Notes: generated by a model from the sequence alone, not told the origin. A stretch of 34,107 nt of DNA from an uncultured Clostridia bacterium (GCA_944386705.1 CALXCC010000006.1:1-34107); one strand, 5' to 3'. Positions 24,418 to 33,167 are shown, counted from the first letter of the stretch. Numbers and translations are program-made.

Positions 24418-26791
24418 TTTTTCGCTTTTCACCACTTTTTCGAATAATTTTTATAATTCCTGTTGTACCATCCATTTCAATTTCATCTCCACTTTTTATT
24501 GTGTTTAATAATTTGTTAACTCCAACAATTGAAGGAATCTTAAGTTCTCTTGATATTATTGCTGTATGTGATAATAGTGAACCTTTTTCAGATATTATTC
24601 CTTTAGCAGTAGAAAGTAAAAATACCCAGCCCGGATCAGTCATTTTTGTTATTAAAATTTTATTTTTAACATCTTTTACTTCGTTTACATTTGTTATTAC
24701 TAGGGCTTCTCCTCTAACTTTTCCATTTGAACAAGGAATTCCTCTTAATTCATCTTCATTATTATAAAATTTATTCATATTTATGTTAGTATGATGTTTG
24801 TCAAATTCATTATCCATAAATATAATTCTTGTATATGCTGGTAAACATTCAAATAATTTATAGTCTTCTTTTCTCCTATTGATAACATCTATCATATTTT
24901 CTTTAAAGTTAATTAAATATTTTATTTCTTCTAAACTTAAATAAAATATATCTCTCTCATTTTTTATTATTCCTTGCATCTTATAAATTTGGCCTAATCT
25001 TAATAGCATACTTCTAACCATTCCAAATATTCTGCTTCTATTTAATCTTGATATTTCTCTATTTTTAATTCCCATCATACATTTTTTTATTATATGTCTT
25101 GTTATGAAATCTTCTTTTATGTTAATTCTTCTGTCATTAGAATCTAGATTTATATACATTTGCCTTAGTTTGTCCATATCTGCTCTATACTCTTGAATTC
25201 TATTTTCTAGTAATTCTGGATTTGTTCTAAATGTTAAACTTTCTAATTTTAATTCTTCTAAATTTCTGTCTCCATATTTTTCTATATATTGCTTATATTT
25301 TTCATTGTATTCATCATTTGAAATTGTATCTTTTTCATATGCTAATTTAATGATTTCCTTTATTGGTTTTACACTTTCTATATTAGTTATACCAGAAATA
25401 TATGTATTTGCTTTTTCTTCATAATTCTTGTATTTTTTCTTTAATCTACTTTTTAATAAATATGTATATATAAATGTATAGATATCATTAAGTAATGTTA
25501 TGTCCCAGCAAGAAAGTAGTTTTTTTTCTATTTCATTATATAGTTTTAACACATTTTCTTCATTCATAGAATTATTAAATCTTTTATAAAATTCTTTATT
25601 TACTTCTATAAATTTTTTATTTAGTTTTTTCATATTTTTTTGTGTATTTAGTATTTCATAAAAAGAATTACAATATGTCATAAATCTTCTAAATAAAGAT
25701 AAATTTACACTCTTATTATCATATGTTTTATTTTTTACTCCAAGCATTTCTTGCCAAATTGGAATTATTTTTTTATTAAATGGTAAAAATTTTATAAGTG
25801 TATACCAGTTACTTATTTTATAATATATTCTACCATTAGCTGACCCTACCATATTTTTAAATATTTCTTTATGTTTTGATAATTCTTTTTCATTTTTTAA
25901 TATTCTTCTACTTACAGCTTCGAATATGCCAGAATAAATTGATTTAACAAAAGAAATAGTTAATGGTAGACTTACTCCTGGATAACTCTCGACAATATTA
26001 CTATTATCTAAAATTAATGGCTTTGTATCTGATATCGTCGTTATGTATCTTGCTTGCATTATATATATTGTTTTATCTATAATTCCAAATTCGATATCTA
26101 AATATTTTCCTAATATGTGTGTTATTTTTTGAGATATAGTAATTAATTTTTCAATCATTTTTTTGTCTAAATAGTCATTTTTACCTTCAAAATAATACAC
26201 ATTATCATTAAGGTTATAATAATAGCTTGTAGTTTTTATTTTATCAGAAACAATTTTTTCTCCTAGTCCTTTTCCTACTACAATAACACTTTCATTTAAT
26301 ATTCCTTGTGGATTGGCAGTAAAAATTATGCCTGAATATTCTGATTGTACCATTTCTTGTATAATTACATTCATTTTAATATCTTTTATATCAATCTTTT
26401 TTTTTAATATATAATCTAAAATATTTTCGTTGTACAAAGATTTAAAACATTCAACTATTTTATTATTCAACTCACCTGGTGATACATTTAAATATGTATC
26501 AAATTGGCCAGCAAAACTATTATTTTTTTCATCTTCAACATTTGAAGATGATCTAACAGCATATTTTTCACATTCCAAATTTATTGCAAAATTTTTATTA
26601 ATATTATTTTCGATATATTCTTTTAGTAAATTGCTTACTTCTTTATTGGATTTATTTATGTTATTATGTACTATTTGTATTATTCCTTCACTGTTATGTA
26701 TGGCATCTTCAAATTTTATTATATTAAATTTTGCAACATTAAAACCATTTTCTTTTAATTTAACTAAATTATCAAACTTACTTCCAAACAT
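24389..26791 (-). CDS. RPH/PEP-synthase-like dikinase, substrate unknown
   Basis: An 800-residue protein with an N-terminal ATP-binding domain of the PEP synthase/PPDK type (YAVRSSSNVEDEKNNSFAGQ at about residues 70-90, QEMVQSEYSGIIFTANPQG, IYIMQARYITT), a long helical middle starting at SYPGVSLPLT, and a swivelling phosphohistidine domain with GSLLSHTAIISREL (His742). The PEP-binding TIM barrel of true PEP synthase is missing. The layout is that of rifampin phosphotransferase, which moves the beta-phosphate of ATP to a bound alcohol. Within this operon the acceptor is probably a lipid or lipid precursor, which is inference. The ATG overlaps the stop of the UbiA gene by one base. Confidence 0.75.
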   Translation of the reverse strand: MFGSKFDNLVKLKENGFNVAKFNIIKFEDAIHNSEGIIQIVHNNINKSNKEVSNLLKEYIENNINKNFAINLECEKYAVRSSSNVEDEKNNSFAGQFDTYLNVSPGELNNKIVECFKSLYNENILDYILKKKIDIKDIKMNVIIQEMVQSEYSGIIFTANPQGILNESVIVVGKGLGEKIVSDKIKTTSYYYNLNDNVYYFEGKNDYLDKKMIEKLITISQKITHILGKYLDIEFGIIDKTIYIMQARYITTISDTKPLILDNSNIVESYPGVSLPLTISFVKSIYSGIFEAVSRRILKNEKELSKHKEIFKNMVGSANGRIYYKISNWYTLIKFLPFNKKIIPIWQEMLGVKNKTYDNKSVNLSLFRRFMTYCNSFYEILNTQKNMKKLNKKFIEVNKEFYKRFNNSMNEENVLKLYNEIEKKLLSCWDITLLNDIYTFIYTYLLKSRLKKKYKNYEEKANTYISGITNIESVKPIKEIIKLAYEKDTISNDEYNEKYKQYIEKYGDRNLEELKLESLTFRTNPELLENRIQEYRADMDKLRQMYINLDSNDRRINIKEDFITRHIIKKCMMGIKNREISRLNRSRIFGMVRSMLLRLGQIYKMQGIIKNERDIFYLSLEEIKYLINFKENMIDVINRRKEDYKLFECLPAYTRIIFMDNEFDKHHTNINMNKFYNNEDELRGIPCSNGKVRGEALVITNVNEVKDVKNKILITKMTDPGWVFLLSTAKGIISEKGSLLSHTAIISRELKIPSIVGVNKLLNTIKSGDEIEMDGTTGIIKIIRKSGEKRKNEKDELCTI

Positions 26792-27690
26792 TATATTTTA
26801 CCTATTAAAAGATATAGTGCAACAGTTAAAAGCATTGTAGTTTCTTGCAAATACGTATATCTTTCTACCTTACTAACAATTTTATATTTCTCTGGATCTT
26901 TTATAAATTCAATAAATTTATATGTCATCCAAGTTACTAGTAATATTAATACTAATACTGATATTTTATTTAAATTCCAGACTAAAATTATGTTTGTAAT
27001 AATATCTACTATAGTAATTATCAATACAAATCTTGTTGCTTTTTTATATCCAAATAGTTTCGAATAAGTTACATATTCATTTTCATCCTTTGGAGCTTTA
27101 GTTTTTCTTGATACTTCCCATATTAGTGCTGGAAAATATAGTGTAAATAAAGCCATCACTGTCGTTAAAGAAAGTGCAGGAATATAATATTTTATACATG
27201 TAAAAGATATAATATATAGGTTTATAAACATTTGAACCGGATTATGAGTTATTAGTGCTAGTGGAAGACTTGGTTGTATTTTGCTTTTTTGAAAAAACCA
27301 TTTACTCATTAAATAACCATAACCATATAGTATTATAAAAAATAATAAGTTGTTCATATAAATTATATTTAATATTATTGTTATAACTTCAACTATAATG
27401 CAAATAAATATAATATCCCTTTTCTTAACTCTTCCACTTGGTAAAGGTCTTTCCTTAAATAACTTTTTGTCTGTTTCATAATCTTTTAAATCATCTGCTA
27501 TGCGAAGCCACATTAAAAATGAAAAAACTGTAAAAGCTCCAATAAATTCTTGAATGCCAATTTTAAAGTCAGTAATTCCGTTATTTAATAAAACTATAAA
27601 ATATATTTCAAAAAAAACTATTCCTCCTAAGATTAATCTTGGAATAATTGGATACATTTCTCTAAAATAAATATGTAATCTTCTTAGCAT
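26791..27690 (-). CDS. UbiA-family membrane prenyltransferase
   Basis: A 299-residue integral membrane protein with about eight hydrophobic helices. The first Asp-rich motif reads ADDLKDYETDKKLFKERPLP (about residues 65-85), a variant of NDxxDxxxD. A second polar loop, EVSRKTKAPKDENEYVTYSK (about 190-210), replaces the usual second Asp motif. UbiA enzymes attach prenyl groups from prenyl diphosphates to aromatic or glycerol acceptors. Archaeal DGGGP synthase belongs here. Which acceptor is used cannot be read from sequence. It overlaps the decarboxylase gene by 7 bases and touches the dikinase gene by 1. Confidence 0.8.
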   Translation of the reverse strand: MLRRLHIYFREMYPIIPRLILGGIVFFEIYFIVLLNNGITDFKIGIQEFIGAFTVFSFLMWLRIADDLKDYETDKKLFKERPLPSGRVKKRDIIFICIIVEVITIILNIIYMNNLLFFIILYGYGYLMSKWFFQKSKIQPSLPLALITHNPVQMFINLYIISFTCIKYYIPALSLTTVMALFTLYFPALIWEVSRKTKAPKDENEYVTYSKLFGYKKATRFVLIITIVDIITNIILVWNLNKISVLVLILLVTWMTYKFIEFIKDPEKYKIVSKVERYTYLQETTMLLTVALYLLIGKI

Positions 27691-28541
27691 ATTAATTTAC
27701 CTATTCTTTCTCCGTATTTTACTTTTGTTTCTATGTTCTTTTTACTATATTCAAGGATTTCATCGTCTATATCTATAATATTTTTTGTTATAATCACTAT
27801 AGTTGATCCACCTAGTTCAAAATAACCTTTTTCTTCACCTTTAAAACATTTTTCTTTTTGATAATTATTTATCTTTCCAACTAATAAAGCACCGATTTCT
27901 ATGCAAATTATATCGTCAAAATTTTTTGTTTTTATGTAAGTACAAGTTCGTGTATTTTGACTATATACTTTATGATTTTTTGAAATAGAACTAACTGTAT
28001 GTAAACATCCTTTTATTTTTTTTACTTTTTTTATCTTTCCATCATCTACATAACAATATCTGTGATAGTCATCCATAGATAGTCTAAATACAAAACAATT
28101 TCCATCTTTATATTCGCTTAAATTTGTATCATCATCTAATAGTTCATTTAATGTATAGATACTTTGTTTAATTCTAATTTTTAAATCATTAGTTATTTTA
28201 TAAACCATTAATTTTGAATCTGTTGGTGCAATTAAAACATTATTTGCTTTATTATAAGATGTATACTTTTTCTTTCTTATAAAAAATTTATTAAATGATT
28301 TGTAATTTTTTTCTTCAAAATCGTTAACATCAATGTTATATTTTTTTACAAATTTTTCAACTTTATTTTTACTCAAACAGGTTTTATTGTATAAAGCATT
28401 TATTTTTGAAAATATTGGATTAATAATTACTATTAAAAGAACTCGTCCCAATAAAGTATTATATAAAAAATTTAGATATTTTTCTCCATATTGTTCATCA
28501 TTTTCAATATTTTTATTTTGTCTATTATATATTTTTTTCAT
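27684..28541 (-). CDS. psd: Phosphatidylserine decarboxylase proenzyme
   Basis: A 285-residue PSD-family protein. The processing site GGST (in YFELGGSTIV, about residue 245) would yield the pyruvoyl group on the alpha chain. MDDYHRYC and LHTVSSIS match the family's His-containing motifs, slightly altered from DYHR-H and YSVNP. It converts phosphatidylserine, or an analogous lipid, to the ethanolamine form at the membrane. Its ATG overlaps the stop of the phosphatidyltransferase gene (ATGA), so the two successive enzymes are translationally coupled. Confidence 0.9.
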   Translation of the reverse strand: MKKIYNRQNKNIENDEQYGEKYLNFLYNTLLGRVLLIVIINPIFSKINALYNKTCLSKNKVEKFVKKYNIDVNDFEEKNYKSFNKFFIRKKKYTSYNKANNVLIAPTDSKLMVYKITNDLKIRIKQSIYTLNELLDDDTNLSEYKDGNCFVFRLSMDDYHRYCYVDDGKIKKVKKIKGCLHTVSSISKNHKVYSQNTRTCTYIKTKNFDDIICIEIGALLVGKINNYQKEKCFKGEEKGYFELGGSTIVIITKNIIDIDDEILEYSKKNIETKVKYGERIGKLIC

Positions 28542-29152
28542 AATCCTCCAAAATACATTATTAATACCACAATAGCAAGAATTGGGAATAATAAATAAGC
28601 AATTCCTCTTGGTTTAGAAATTTTAATATTTAATACATATAATACTGCTACAATTAATATTGCTAATGTATATATAAAATTAAATATATTAGGGTGTATT
28701 ATATTTCTTAATAAATATAATATCGGAAATATCATTGCAGAATATGTTACGGGTAAACCAATGTAATATTTTACAGGTGTATTATTATCTTGAACCATTG
28801 TATTAAAGTATGCAAGGCGTGCTATTCCACAAATTGCAAATATTCCAATTACACTTATATGATACCATGAATTCATTTCTAACTTTAAAAATATAGTTAT
28901 TGGCAAAACAATAAAATTTATTACATCAACCAATGAATCTAACTGTATACCAAAGTTTTTTTCCTCTTCATTTCTTTCACATTTTCTTGCAATAACACCA
29001 TCAAATAAATCACATATTCCAGCAATTATTAAACATATCATTGCTAATTTAATACCATCTTCTATATAAAAACATATGTAAATTCCAAATATACTTATTA
29101 AAAGTCCTATGTAAGTTAGTATTACTGATTTATTCCATTTTCCAATAATCAT
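28538..29152 (-). CDS. pssA: CDP-alcohol phosphatidyltransferase, PssA-like
   Basis: A 204-residue membrane enzyme with six to seven hydrophobic helices. The CDP-alcohol signature reads CDLFDGVIARK...FGIQLDSLVD (about residues 42-72), with the invariant Asp residues and an 11-residue gap after AR, as in phosphatidylserine and archaetidylserine synthases. It transfers a CDP-activated lipid phosphate to serine. The adjacent decarboxylase gene supports serine as the acceptor. GGGAAAAC lies upstream of the ATG. Confidence 0.88.
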   Translation of the reverse strand: MIIGKWNKSVILTYIGLLISIFGIYICFYIEDGIKLAMICLIIAGICDLFDGVIARKCERNEEEKNFGIQLDSLVDVINFIVLPITIFLKLEMNSWYHISVIGIFAICGIARLAYFNTMVQDNNTPVKYYIGLPVTYSAMIFPILYLLRNIIHPNIFNFIYTLAILIVAVLYVLNIKISKPRGIAYLLFPILAIVVLIMYFGGL

Positions 29153-29202
29153 ATATTGTTTTCCCTTCTTTATGCTTGTTGCATTTTAAAGTATTTTTGT
29201 TT

Positions 29203-29745
29203 CTATATATTCTTTCTTATTTTAACAGAATATAAAATTAAGTTTATTAATGCATGTGTTAATGCACCTAAAGTAATATATCCTAAAAATTTTAAAATAG
29301 TCATATCTGTATAAAAACATAATATTATAGTTACTCCAATAATTGAGTCTAATTGGTCTATAAGATATGAAATCCAATTTTTCGTTTTTCCTGGTTCAAT
29401 GTTTAATCTACGCTTTATAAAACTATTTGGTAATTCAAAAAATATATAAAATATTCCTAATAGCAATCCAATTATTAAATTTAATTTAAAAACATTTTCA
29501 TTGTTTTCATATATAAGGTTATATTTGTTAAGTGGAGTATAGCTTAATATAATTTGGAAAATTGTTACTTGAATTATCATAGAACAAGCACCGATCCAAG
29601 TTTTATTATTACCAAAAATATTTTTTCCATTATCGATTGGTTTTCTATGATTTTTATAAAAATCTGTTTTTACAAAAATCATATTACCTATTCCACCTAA
29701 TATAACTGGCATCAACGTTATATACATTTTTATCACATTAATCAT
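29203..29745 (-). CDS. CarS-like CDP-archaeol synthase homologue (DUF46)
   Basis: A 180-residue membrane protein with about five helices. The CarS-family hallmarks are present: PIDNGKNIFGNNKTWIG (about residues 36-52), FELPNSFIKRRLNIEPGK (about 104-121) and DQLDSIIG (about 130-137). In Archaea CarS transfers CMP from CTP to unsaturated archaetidic acid. This homologue should activate a lipid phosphate as its CDP derivative. It differs from the usual bacterial CdsA. It sits between a kinase and a CDP-alcohol phosphatidyltransferase, exactly where a cytidylyltransferase is needed. Its ATG overlaps the upstream TGA. Confidence 0.82.
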   Translation of the reverse strand: MINVIKMYITLMPVILGGIGNMIFVKTDFYKNHRKPIDNGKNIFGNNKTWIGACSMIIQVTIFQIILSYTPLNKYNLIYENNENVFKLNLIIGLLLGIFYIFFELPNSFIKRRLNIEPGKTKNWISYLIDQLDSIIGVTIILCFYTDMTILKFLGYITLGALTHALINLILYSVKIRKNI

Positions 29746-30089
29746 AATAAAATAATTCCTTCACATATAAAGAATGCAATTCCACAAAATAATACTGTTG
29801 CTGCGCCAAAATCTTTTGCATTTTTCGCATAAATATTTTCTTTTGGTTCAAGCTTGTCTACAATATTTTCAATAGCTGTATTTATAGTCTCTGTAACATA
29901 TACAAGAAGACATACAATTATAAATATTACCCATTCTATCTTATTACTTTTATTTAATATATTTAAAATAATAAATATTATTGTTATTCCAAAGTATATT
30001 CTAAAATTCCTTTCTTTACAAATTTTGTATATTCCAATAAAAGCATATTTAATACTTTCAAAAAAATTCTTTGTCTTATATTTTTTCAT
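29742..30089 (-). CDS. dgkA: DgkA-family lipid kinase (diacylglycerol/undecaprenol kinase)
   Basis: A 115-residue protein with three membrane helices and the family signature ETINTAIENIVDKLEP followed by AKNAKDFGAATVL (about residues 66-98). The Glu in CKERNFRI (about residue 26) is the conserved N-terminal acidic residue. Gram-positive members phosphorylate undecaprenol; others use diacylglycerol. As first gene of this operon it probably makes the lipid phosphate that the CarS-like enzyme activates. GAGGAG precedes the ATG. Confidence 0.9.
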   Translation of the reverse strand: MKKYKTKNFFESIKYAFIGIYKICKERNFRIYFGITIIFIILNILNKSNKIEWVIFIIVCLLVYVTETINTAIENIVDKLEPKENIYAKNAKDFGAATVLFCGIAFFICEGIILL

Positions 30090-30159
30090 TTTCTCCTCTT
30101 TTATTTCTTATTTTTCTTAATACTGCTTCAATTCATAATAATTTTATATATGCAAATTT

Positions 30160-30168
30160 ATTATAGCA
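30160..30168 (-). promoter_or_regulatory. Extended -10 promoter of the lipid operon
   Basis: On the minus strand TGC-TATAAT (30168-30160) is an extended -10 box; no good -35 is present. Transcription would begin near 30153, leaving a 63-base leader before the first gene. Confidence 0.5.
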
Positions 30169-30218
30169 TAGATTTTAAAAAATTTGTATATTTTTTAGAA
30201 ATTTGTCGAACGTTTTTT

Positions 30219-30259
30219 CATATATGATTTACTAATCATTTTTTAACACAAAAAAGATA
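30219..30259. repeat. Direct repeat R1, downstream of the intact SUMF1 gene
   Basis: This 41-base stretch (CATATATG...CTAATCATTTTTT...AAAAAAGATA) recurs at 31991-32029 with a few differences, in the same orientation. The two copies flank the SUMF1 locus with its promoter and leader. Confidence 0.6.
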
Positions 30260-30293
30260 GTATCAAAAACTTGATTTTACTACTATCTTTTTT
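30250..30293. terminator. Terminator of the SUMF1 gene
   Basis: AAAAAAGATAGTA (30250-30262) pairs perfectly with TACTATCTTTTTT (30281-30293). On the minus strand it follows the SUMF1 stop codon by about 65 bases and ends in a T-run. The bases between the stop and the stem hold nothing else recognisable. Confidence 0.8.
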
Positions 30294-30358
30294 CGATTTC
30301 TATTTTTTTATTTCTATATAATTTGATAGTTAAAAGTTAACCCCAAACTTTCTTACTT

Positions 30359-31606
30359 CTAGTTTATATATAAAGTAAGGCGACTACCATAGTCAGCGCC
30401 GTTGTAATTCGGATTGCTGTAGTAGCGGTTGCTAGGCGAATATGGGCCATAGTAAAAACCACCACGAAAAACTCTAACATCAGTGTTATTGGCCTCTAAT
30501 GTCCATTCCATTAAATTTCCACCTAAATCTCTTATATTATTTATGCTATCATTACTATAACTACTACTTCCTGTTGTTGCTATCGATTTACTGTAATTTC
30601 CTCCTATATCTTTTGTTGTAATTTTATCTTTATCTACTCCATTACCATTTTTTACCCAATTAAGCATTGCATCATATTGACTTCCCCATATCATACTACT
30701 TTGTACTGAGCCTTCTTCTACTGTATAAGTACTTGATATGTTATATAGTCCATACCACATATTTGTTAATGTATTATTAGTTGCTGTTGGTATTACTCCT
30801 GCCCTTGATGTTGCTGTTCCGGATACTCCTGCATTTGCTTCTGTTGCTGTACTTAAACTTGTTTCATATCTTCCTATATAAAATCCTTTGTTTTTTGCTA
30901 CACTTGTTGCCATTACTTTATAATCATTTTTTAAACTATTTAAGTCAAATAATCCATTATTATATTCTAAGTTATTATCATAATCAGTTCCCGTCCCATT
31001 ACTATTTCCAGTTATGATATCTGGCTCTCTGAATCTGCTATTTGGTGTATATGTTGTATTTTCTGTTCCAAAAGCCTCTCCTTCATTTATAGCCCACAAT
31101 TTTCCTACAATTTTTTCTGCTGTTTTATTATGATCTGGGTTTGTACATTTTAATATTCCATCTACTAATTGTAAGTTACAATTCCCTCCTGAAGTTTCAC
31201 ATTGTGACATTTTGTTTATGTCTTCTACTGGTATCCATACAAATTGGCTTCCTTTTTTACTGTTTTCCATATCGTCATTTTCTTTATCTGATATTACTAG
31301 TCCTGTGTCTTTTTCTCCTCCTACATAGTAAAATCCTTTTGGTATTGGCACTCCATTATGATATTCTTTTATGTTATTATTTTCATTCTTTACTATATTA
31401 TCTATCAATGCATTTTGATCTTCTAAATCCACCTTTTCTTTTGCCTCTGCTTCTGCTGTTTTGTTTTTTGCATTTTGCGCTTGGGTTATTATACCATTCT
31501 TTCCTGTTAGCATCGCTATGCTTACTCCTGCTAAGATTAGAAGTACAATTATCGTTATTACTAACGCAATTAATGTTATTCCTTTACTTGTTCTTTTGTT
31601 TCTCAT
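30359..31606 (-). CDS. Prepilin-anchored SUMF1/C-type-lectin-fold surface protein
   Basis: A 415-residue protein. The type IV prepilin-like start has KG followed by ITLIALVITIIVLLILAG (cleavage expected after Gly9), a linker, and a formylglycine-generating-enzyme (SUMF1) fold from about residue 85. FVWIPVE opens the domain and GFYIGRYE lies mid-domain. WGSQYDAMLNW and NIRDLGGNLMEWT follow, and RGG is followed by a variable-looking end. The FGE catalytic Cys pair is not evident, so a binding role is more likely than enzymatic sulfatase maturation. The last 26 codons before RLTLYI are GC-raised. GGGAG precedes the ATG. Upstream lie a terminator, a repeat-bearing leader ORF and a promoter. Confidence 0.82.
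   Translation of the reverse strand: MRNKRTSKGITLIALVITIIVLLILAGVSIAMLTGKNGIITQAQNAKNKTAEAEAKEKVDLEDQNALIDNIVKNENNNIKEYHNGVPIPKGFYYVGGEKDTGLVISDKENDDMENSKKGSQFVWIPVEDINKMSQCETSGGNCNLQLVDGILKCTNPDHNKTAEKIVGKLWAINEGEAFGTENTTYTPNSRFREPDIITGNSNGTGTDYDNNLEYNNGLFDLNSLKNDYKVMATSVAKNKGFYIGRYETSLSTATEANAGVSGTATSRAGVIPTATNNTLTNMWYGLYNISSTYTVEEGSVQSSMIWGSQYDAMLNWVKNGNGVDKDKITTKDIGGNYSKSIATTGSSSYSNDSINNIRDLGGNLMEWTLEANNTDVRVFRGGFYYGPYSPSNRYYSNPNYNGADYGSRLTLYIN
30380..30457 (-). other. Candidate variable region (DGR-like) of the SUMF1 gene
   Basis: These 26 codons are about half G+C in a genome near one quarter. They include repeated NNC codons (TAC, AGC, AAC, CGC, GGC, GAC), as expected if template AAC codons were diversified at adenines. 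They sit at the extreme 3' end, in the C-type-lectin-fold ligand loop, where diversity-generating retroelement targets carry their variable region. No template repeat or reverse transcriptase is in the window. Confidence 0.4.
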
Positions 31607-31669
31607 TTTTTAATTTCTCCCTTCATTTTTTTATTTATTTAATTTAATTTTAAAAACATTTTTAGACAC

Positions 31670-31721
31670 AAAAAAGACAGCAATAAAAACCTATTTTTTA
31701 GGTTTTATTACTATCTTTTTT
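31670..31721 (-). terminator. Terminator within the SUMF1 leader (possible attenuator)
   Basis: On the minus strand, AAAAAAGATAGTAATAAAACC pairs with GGTTTTTATTGCTGTCTTTTTT (one bulge; mismatches on the plus strand become G-U pairs in the minus-strand RNA), then a T-run. It lies between the leader ORF and the SUMF1 start codon. No obvious promoter lies between it and the gene. Confidence 0.75.
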
Positions 31722-31771
31722 TCCTTTTCTATTTATTATTTTTATATTACTTATTTGGTTATAATGTTTAT

Positions 31772-31879
<108 letters not shown>

Positions 31880-31913
31880 CTCTTACCTCTTTTATTTATT
31901 TTTCTACTTTCCA

Positions 31914-31942
31914 AGTATATATTATCTTGTTTTACTTTGCAA
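31914..31942 (-). promoter_or_regulatory. Promoter P1 of the SUMF1 locus
   Basis: TTGCAA (31942-31937), 17-base spacer, TATACT (31919-31914) on the minus strand. The surrounding 40 bases resemble promoter P2 at 33973-34001. Confidence 0.7.
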
Positions 31943-31990
31943 TAGTTTTTATTAATTTTTTGAATTTAAATTAAGTTTAAGTCTCTTTTG

Positions 31991-32029
31991 CATATATGGT
32001 TGCTAATCATTTTTAACATAAAAAAGATA
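31991..32029. repeat. Direct repeat R2, upstream of the SUMF1 promoter
   Basis: A 39-base match to R1 at 30219-30259, same orientation. In R1 this sequence is the exit side of a terminator. Here it follows the PHP gene without the full hairpin, so it looks like the residue of a former upstream copy of the SUMF1 unit. The interval 31607-32058 otherwise holds the promoter, leader ORF, microsatellite and terminator described separately. Confidence 0.6.
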
Positions 32030-32058
32030 TTTGTAAACTTTGTATATTGCTAGATATA

Positions 32059-33015
32059 TTACATATCCAAGCATATAGATTCTTCTTCAATATCTTTATT
32101 CTTTACACTTACATTTTTAGATAGCATATTTGTCCAGTTTATTACTTTCTCTTCTGGCACATATAAATTGCTATCTAATCCTCTTCCCAATTCATTCTTT
32201 TTATTTGTTCCATGGTAATCGCTTCCTCCAGAAACAAATAATCCTTGTGTTGAACATATATCTAATAAGTATTTAGTTTGTTCTTTTGAAAAGGTTGGGT
32301 AGTAACATTCTATGCCGTCTATTTTGCCTGTTGCTAACAAATCTTGTAATATTCCTTTCGATCTATCTCCATATTGGAATATATGTGGTATAAAAACTTT
32401 TCCACCACTATTTTTAATTAACTTAATTGTGTCTTCAAATGATGGATATGCTTGAAAATCTACAAAAAATTTACTTGCTGGATTTGATAACCATCCTCTG
32501 TAAAACCCATCAGTTTTAGGATGTTCAATTACATCTTGGTTAAGTAGTTTCATATTATATTCAATGTTTTCCTTGTCGCTATTTAAAATTGAACGAATAA
32601 ACCATGCTGGTTGAGTTGATAAACCATCATATTCTTCTTCTATTCCATCTTTAATAATAATTCCATTTCTTTTTAAAGTTTCTATAATCTTACTTAGGTA
32701 ATTTTTGTTAATTTGTTCTTTTGGTTGATAAAATTGAGGTAAATTTTTTTTCATTTCCTCTATGGAAAATCCATAACCAAGTAGTTCAATTTCTCTTCCT
32801 CTGCAATGCGTTTTAAGTTCAATTCCAGGTACAATAACACCACTAAAAGAATTTCTATTTTCAGCTATTTCAGGATAAGCGTCAACACTTTCATGATCAG
32901 TTACCGAAATTCTTTTTAAGCCTAATTGTTCTGCTTCTGTTAATACTTCTGTTGGAGTTTTTGTTCCATCAGATTTTGTCGTATGTATATGTAAATCTAC
33001 TACATTGTTAATCAT
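32059..33015 (-). CDS. PHP-domain phosphoesterase (YciV/RNase AM-like)
   Basis: A 318-residue PHP-family metal-dependent phosphoesterase. N-terminal DLHIHTTKSDGTKTPTE and SVTDHESVDAY carry metal ligands. PGIELKTHCRGREIELLGYG, PHIFQYGDR, CYYPTF and SGGSDYHG complete the set of His/Asp/Glu residues. Relatives include 3',5'-nucleoside bisphosphate phosphatases and RNase AM (YciV/TrpH), which trim 5' ends of RNA. Substrate not determined here. AGGAGG lies before the ATG. It has its own promoter and separates the two SUMF1 loci. Confidence 0.88.
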   Translation of the reverse strand: MINNVVDLHIHTTKSDGTKTPTEVLTEAEQLGLKRISVTDHESVDAYPEIAENRNSFSGVIVPGIELKTHCRGREIELLGYGFSIEEMKKNLPQFYQPKEQINKNYLSKIIETLKRNGIIIKDGIEEEYDGLSTQPAWFIRSILNSDKENIEYNMKLLNQDVIEHPKTDGFYRGWLSNPASKFFVDFQAYPSFEDTIKLIKNSGGKVFIPHIFQYGDRSKGILQDLLATGKIDGIECYYPTFSKEQTKYLLDICSTQGLFVSGGSDYHGTNKKNELGRGLDSNLYVPEEKVINWTNMLSKNVSVKNKDIEEESICLDM

Positions 33016-33041
33016 ATACTTTTCCTCCTATTTTTTTAATC

Positions 33042-33070
33042 ATTTTATCGCATCGCTTATATTATGTCAA
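33042..33070 (-). promoter_or_regulatory. PHP gene promoter
   Basis: TTGACA (33070-33065), 17-base spacer, TAAAAT (33047-33042) on the minus strand, about 27 bases before the start codon. Confidence 0.7.
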
Positions 33071-33124
33071 ATGTCATCAAAATTCCATATATAACAGTAT
33101 TTGTAACAGCAAAAATTAAGAATA

Positions 33125-33167
33125 TAAAAAAGACCATAACAGTGTTATTATAATACTATTATAGTCT
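33125..33167 (-). terminator. Terminator of the second SUMF1 gene
   Basis: AGACTATAATAGT pairs with ACTGTTATGGTCT on the minus strand (two G-U pairs that would be mismatches on the plus strand), followed by TTTTTT. Its polarity is therefore minus. Confidence 0.75.
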
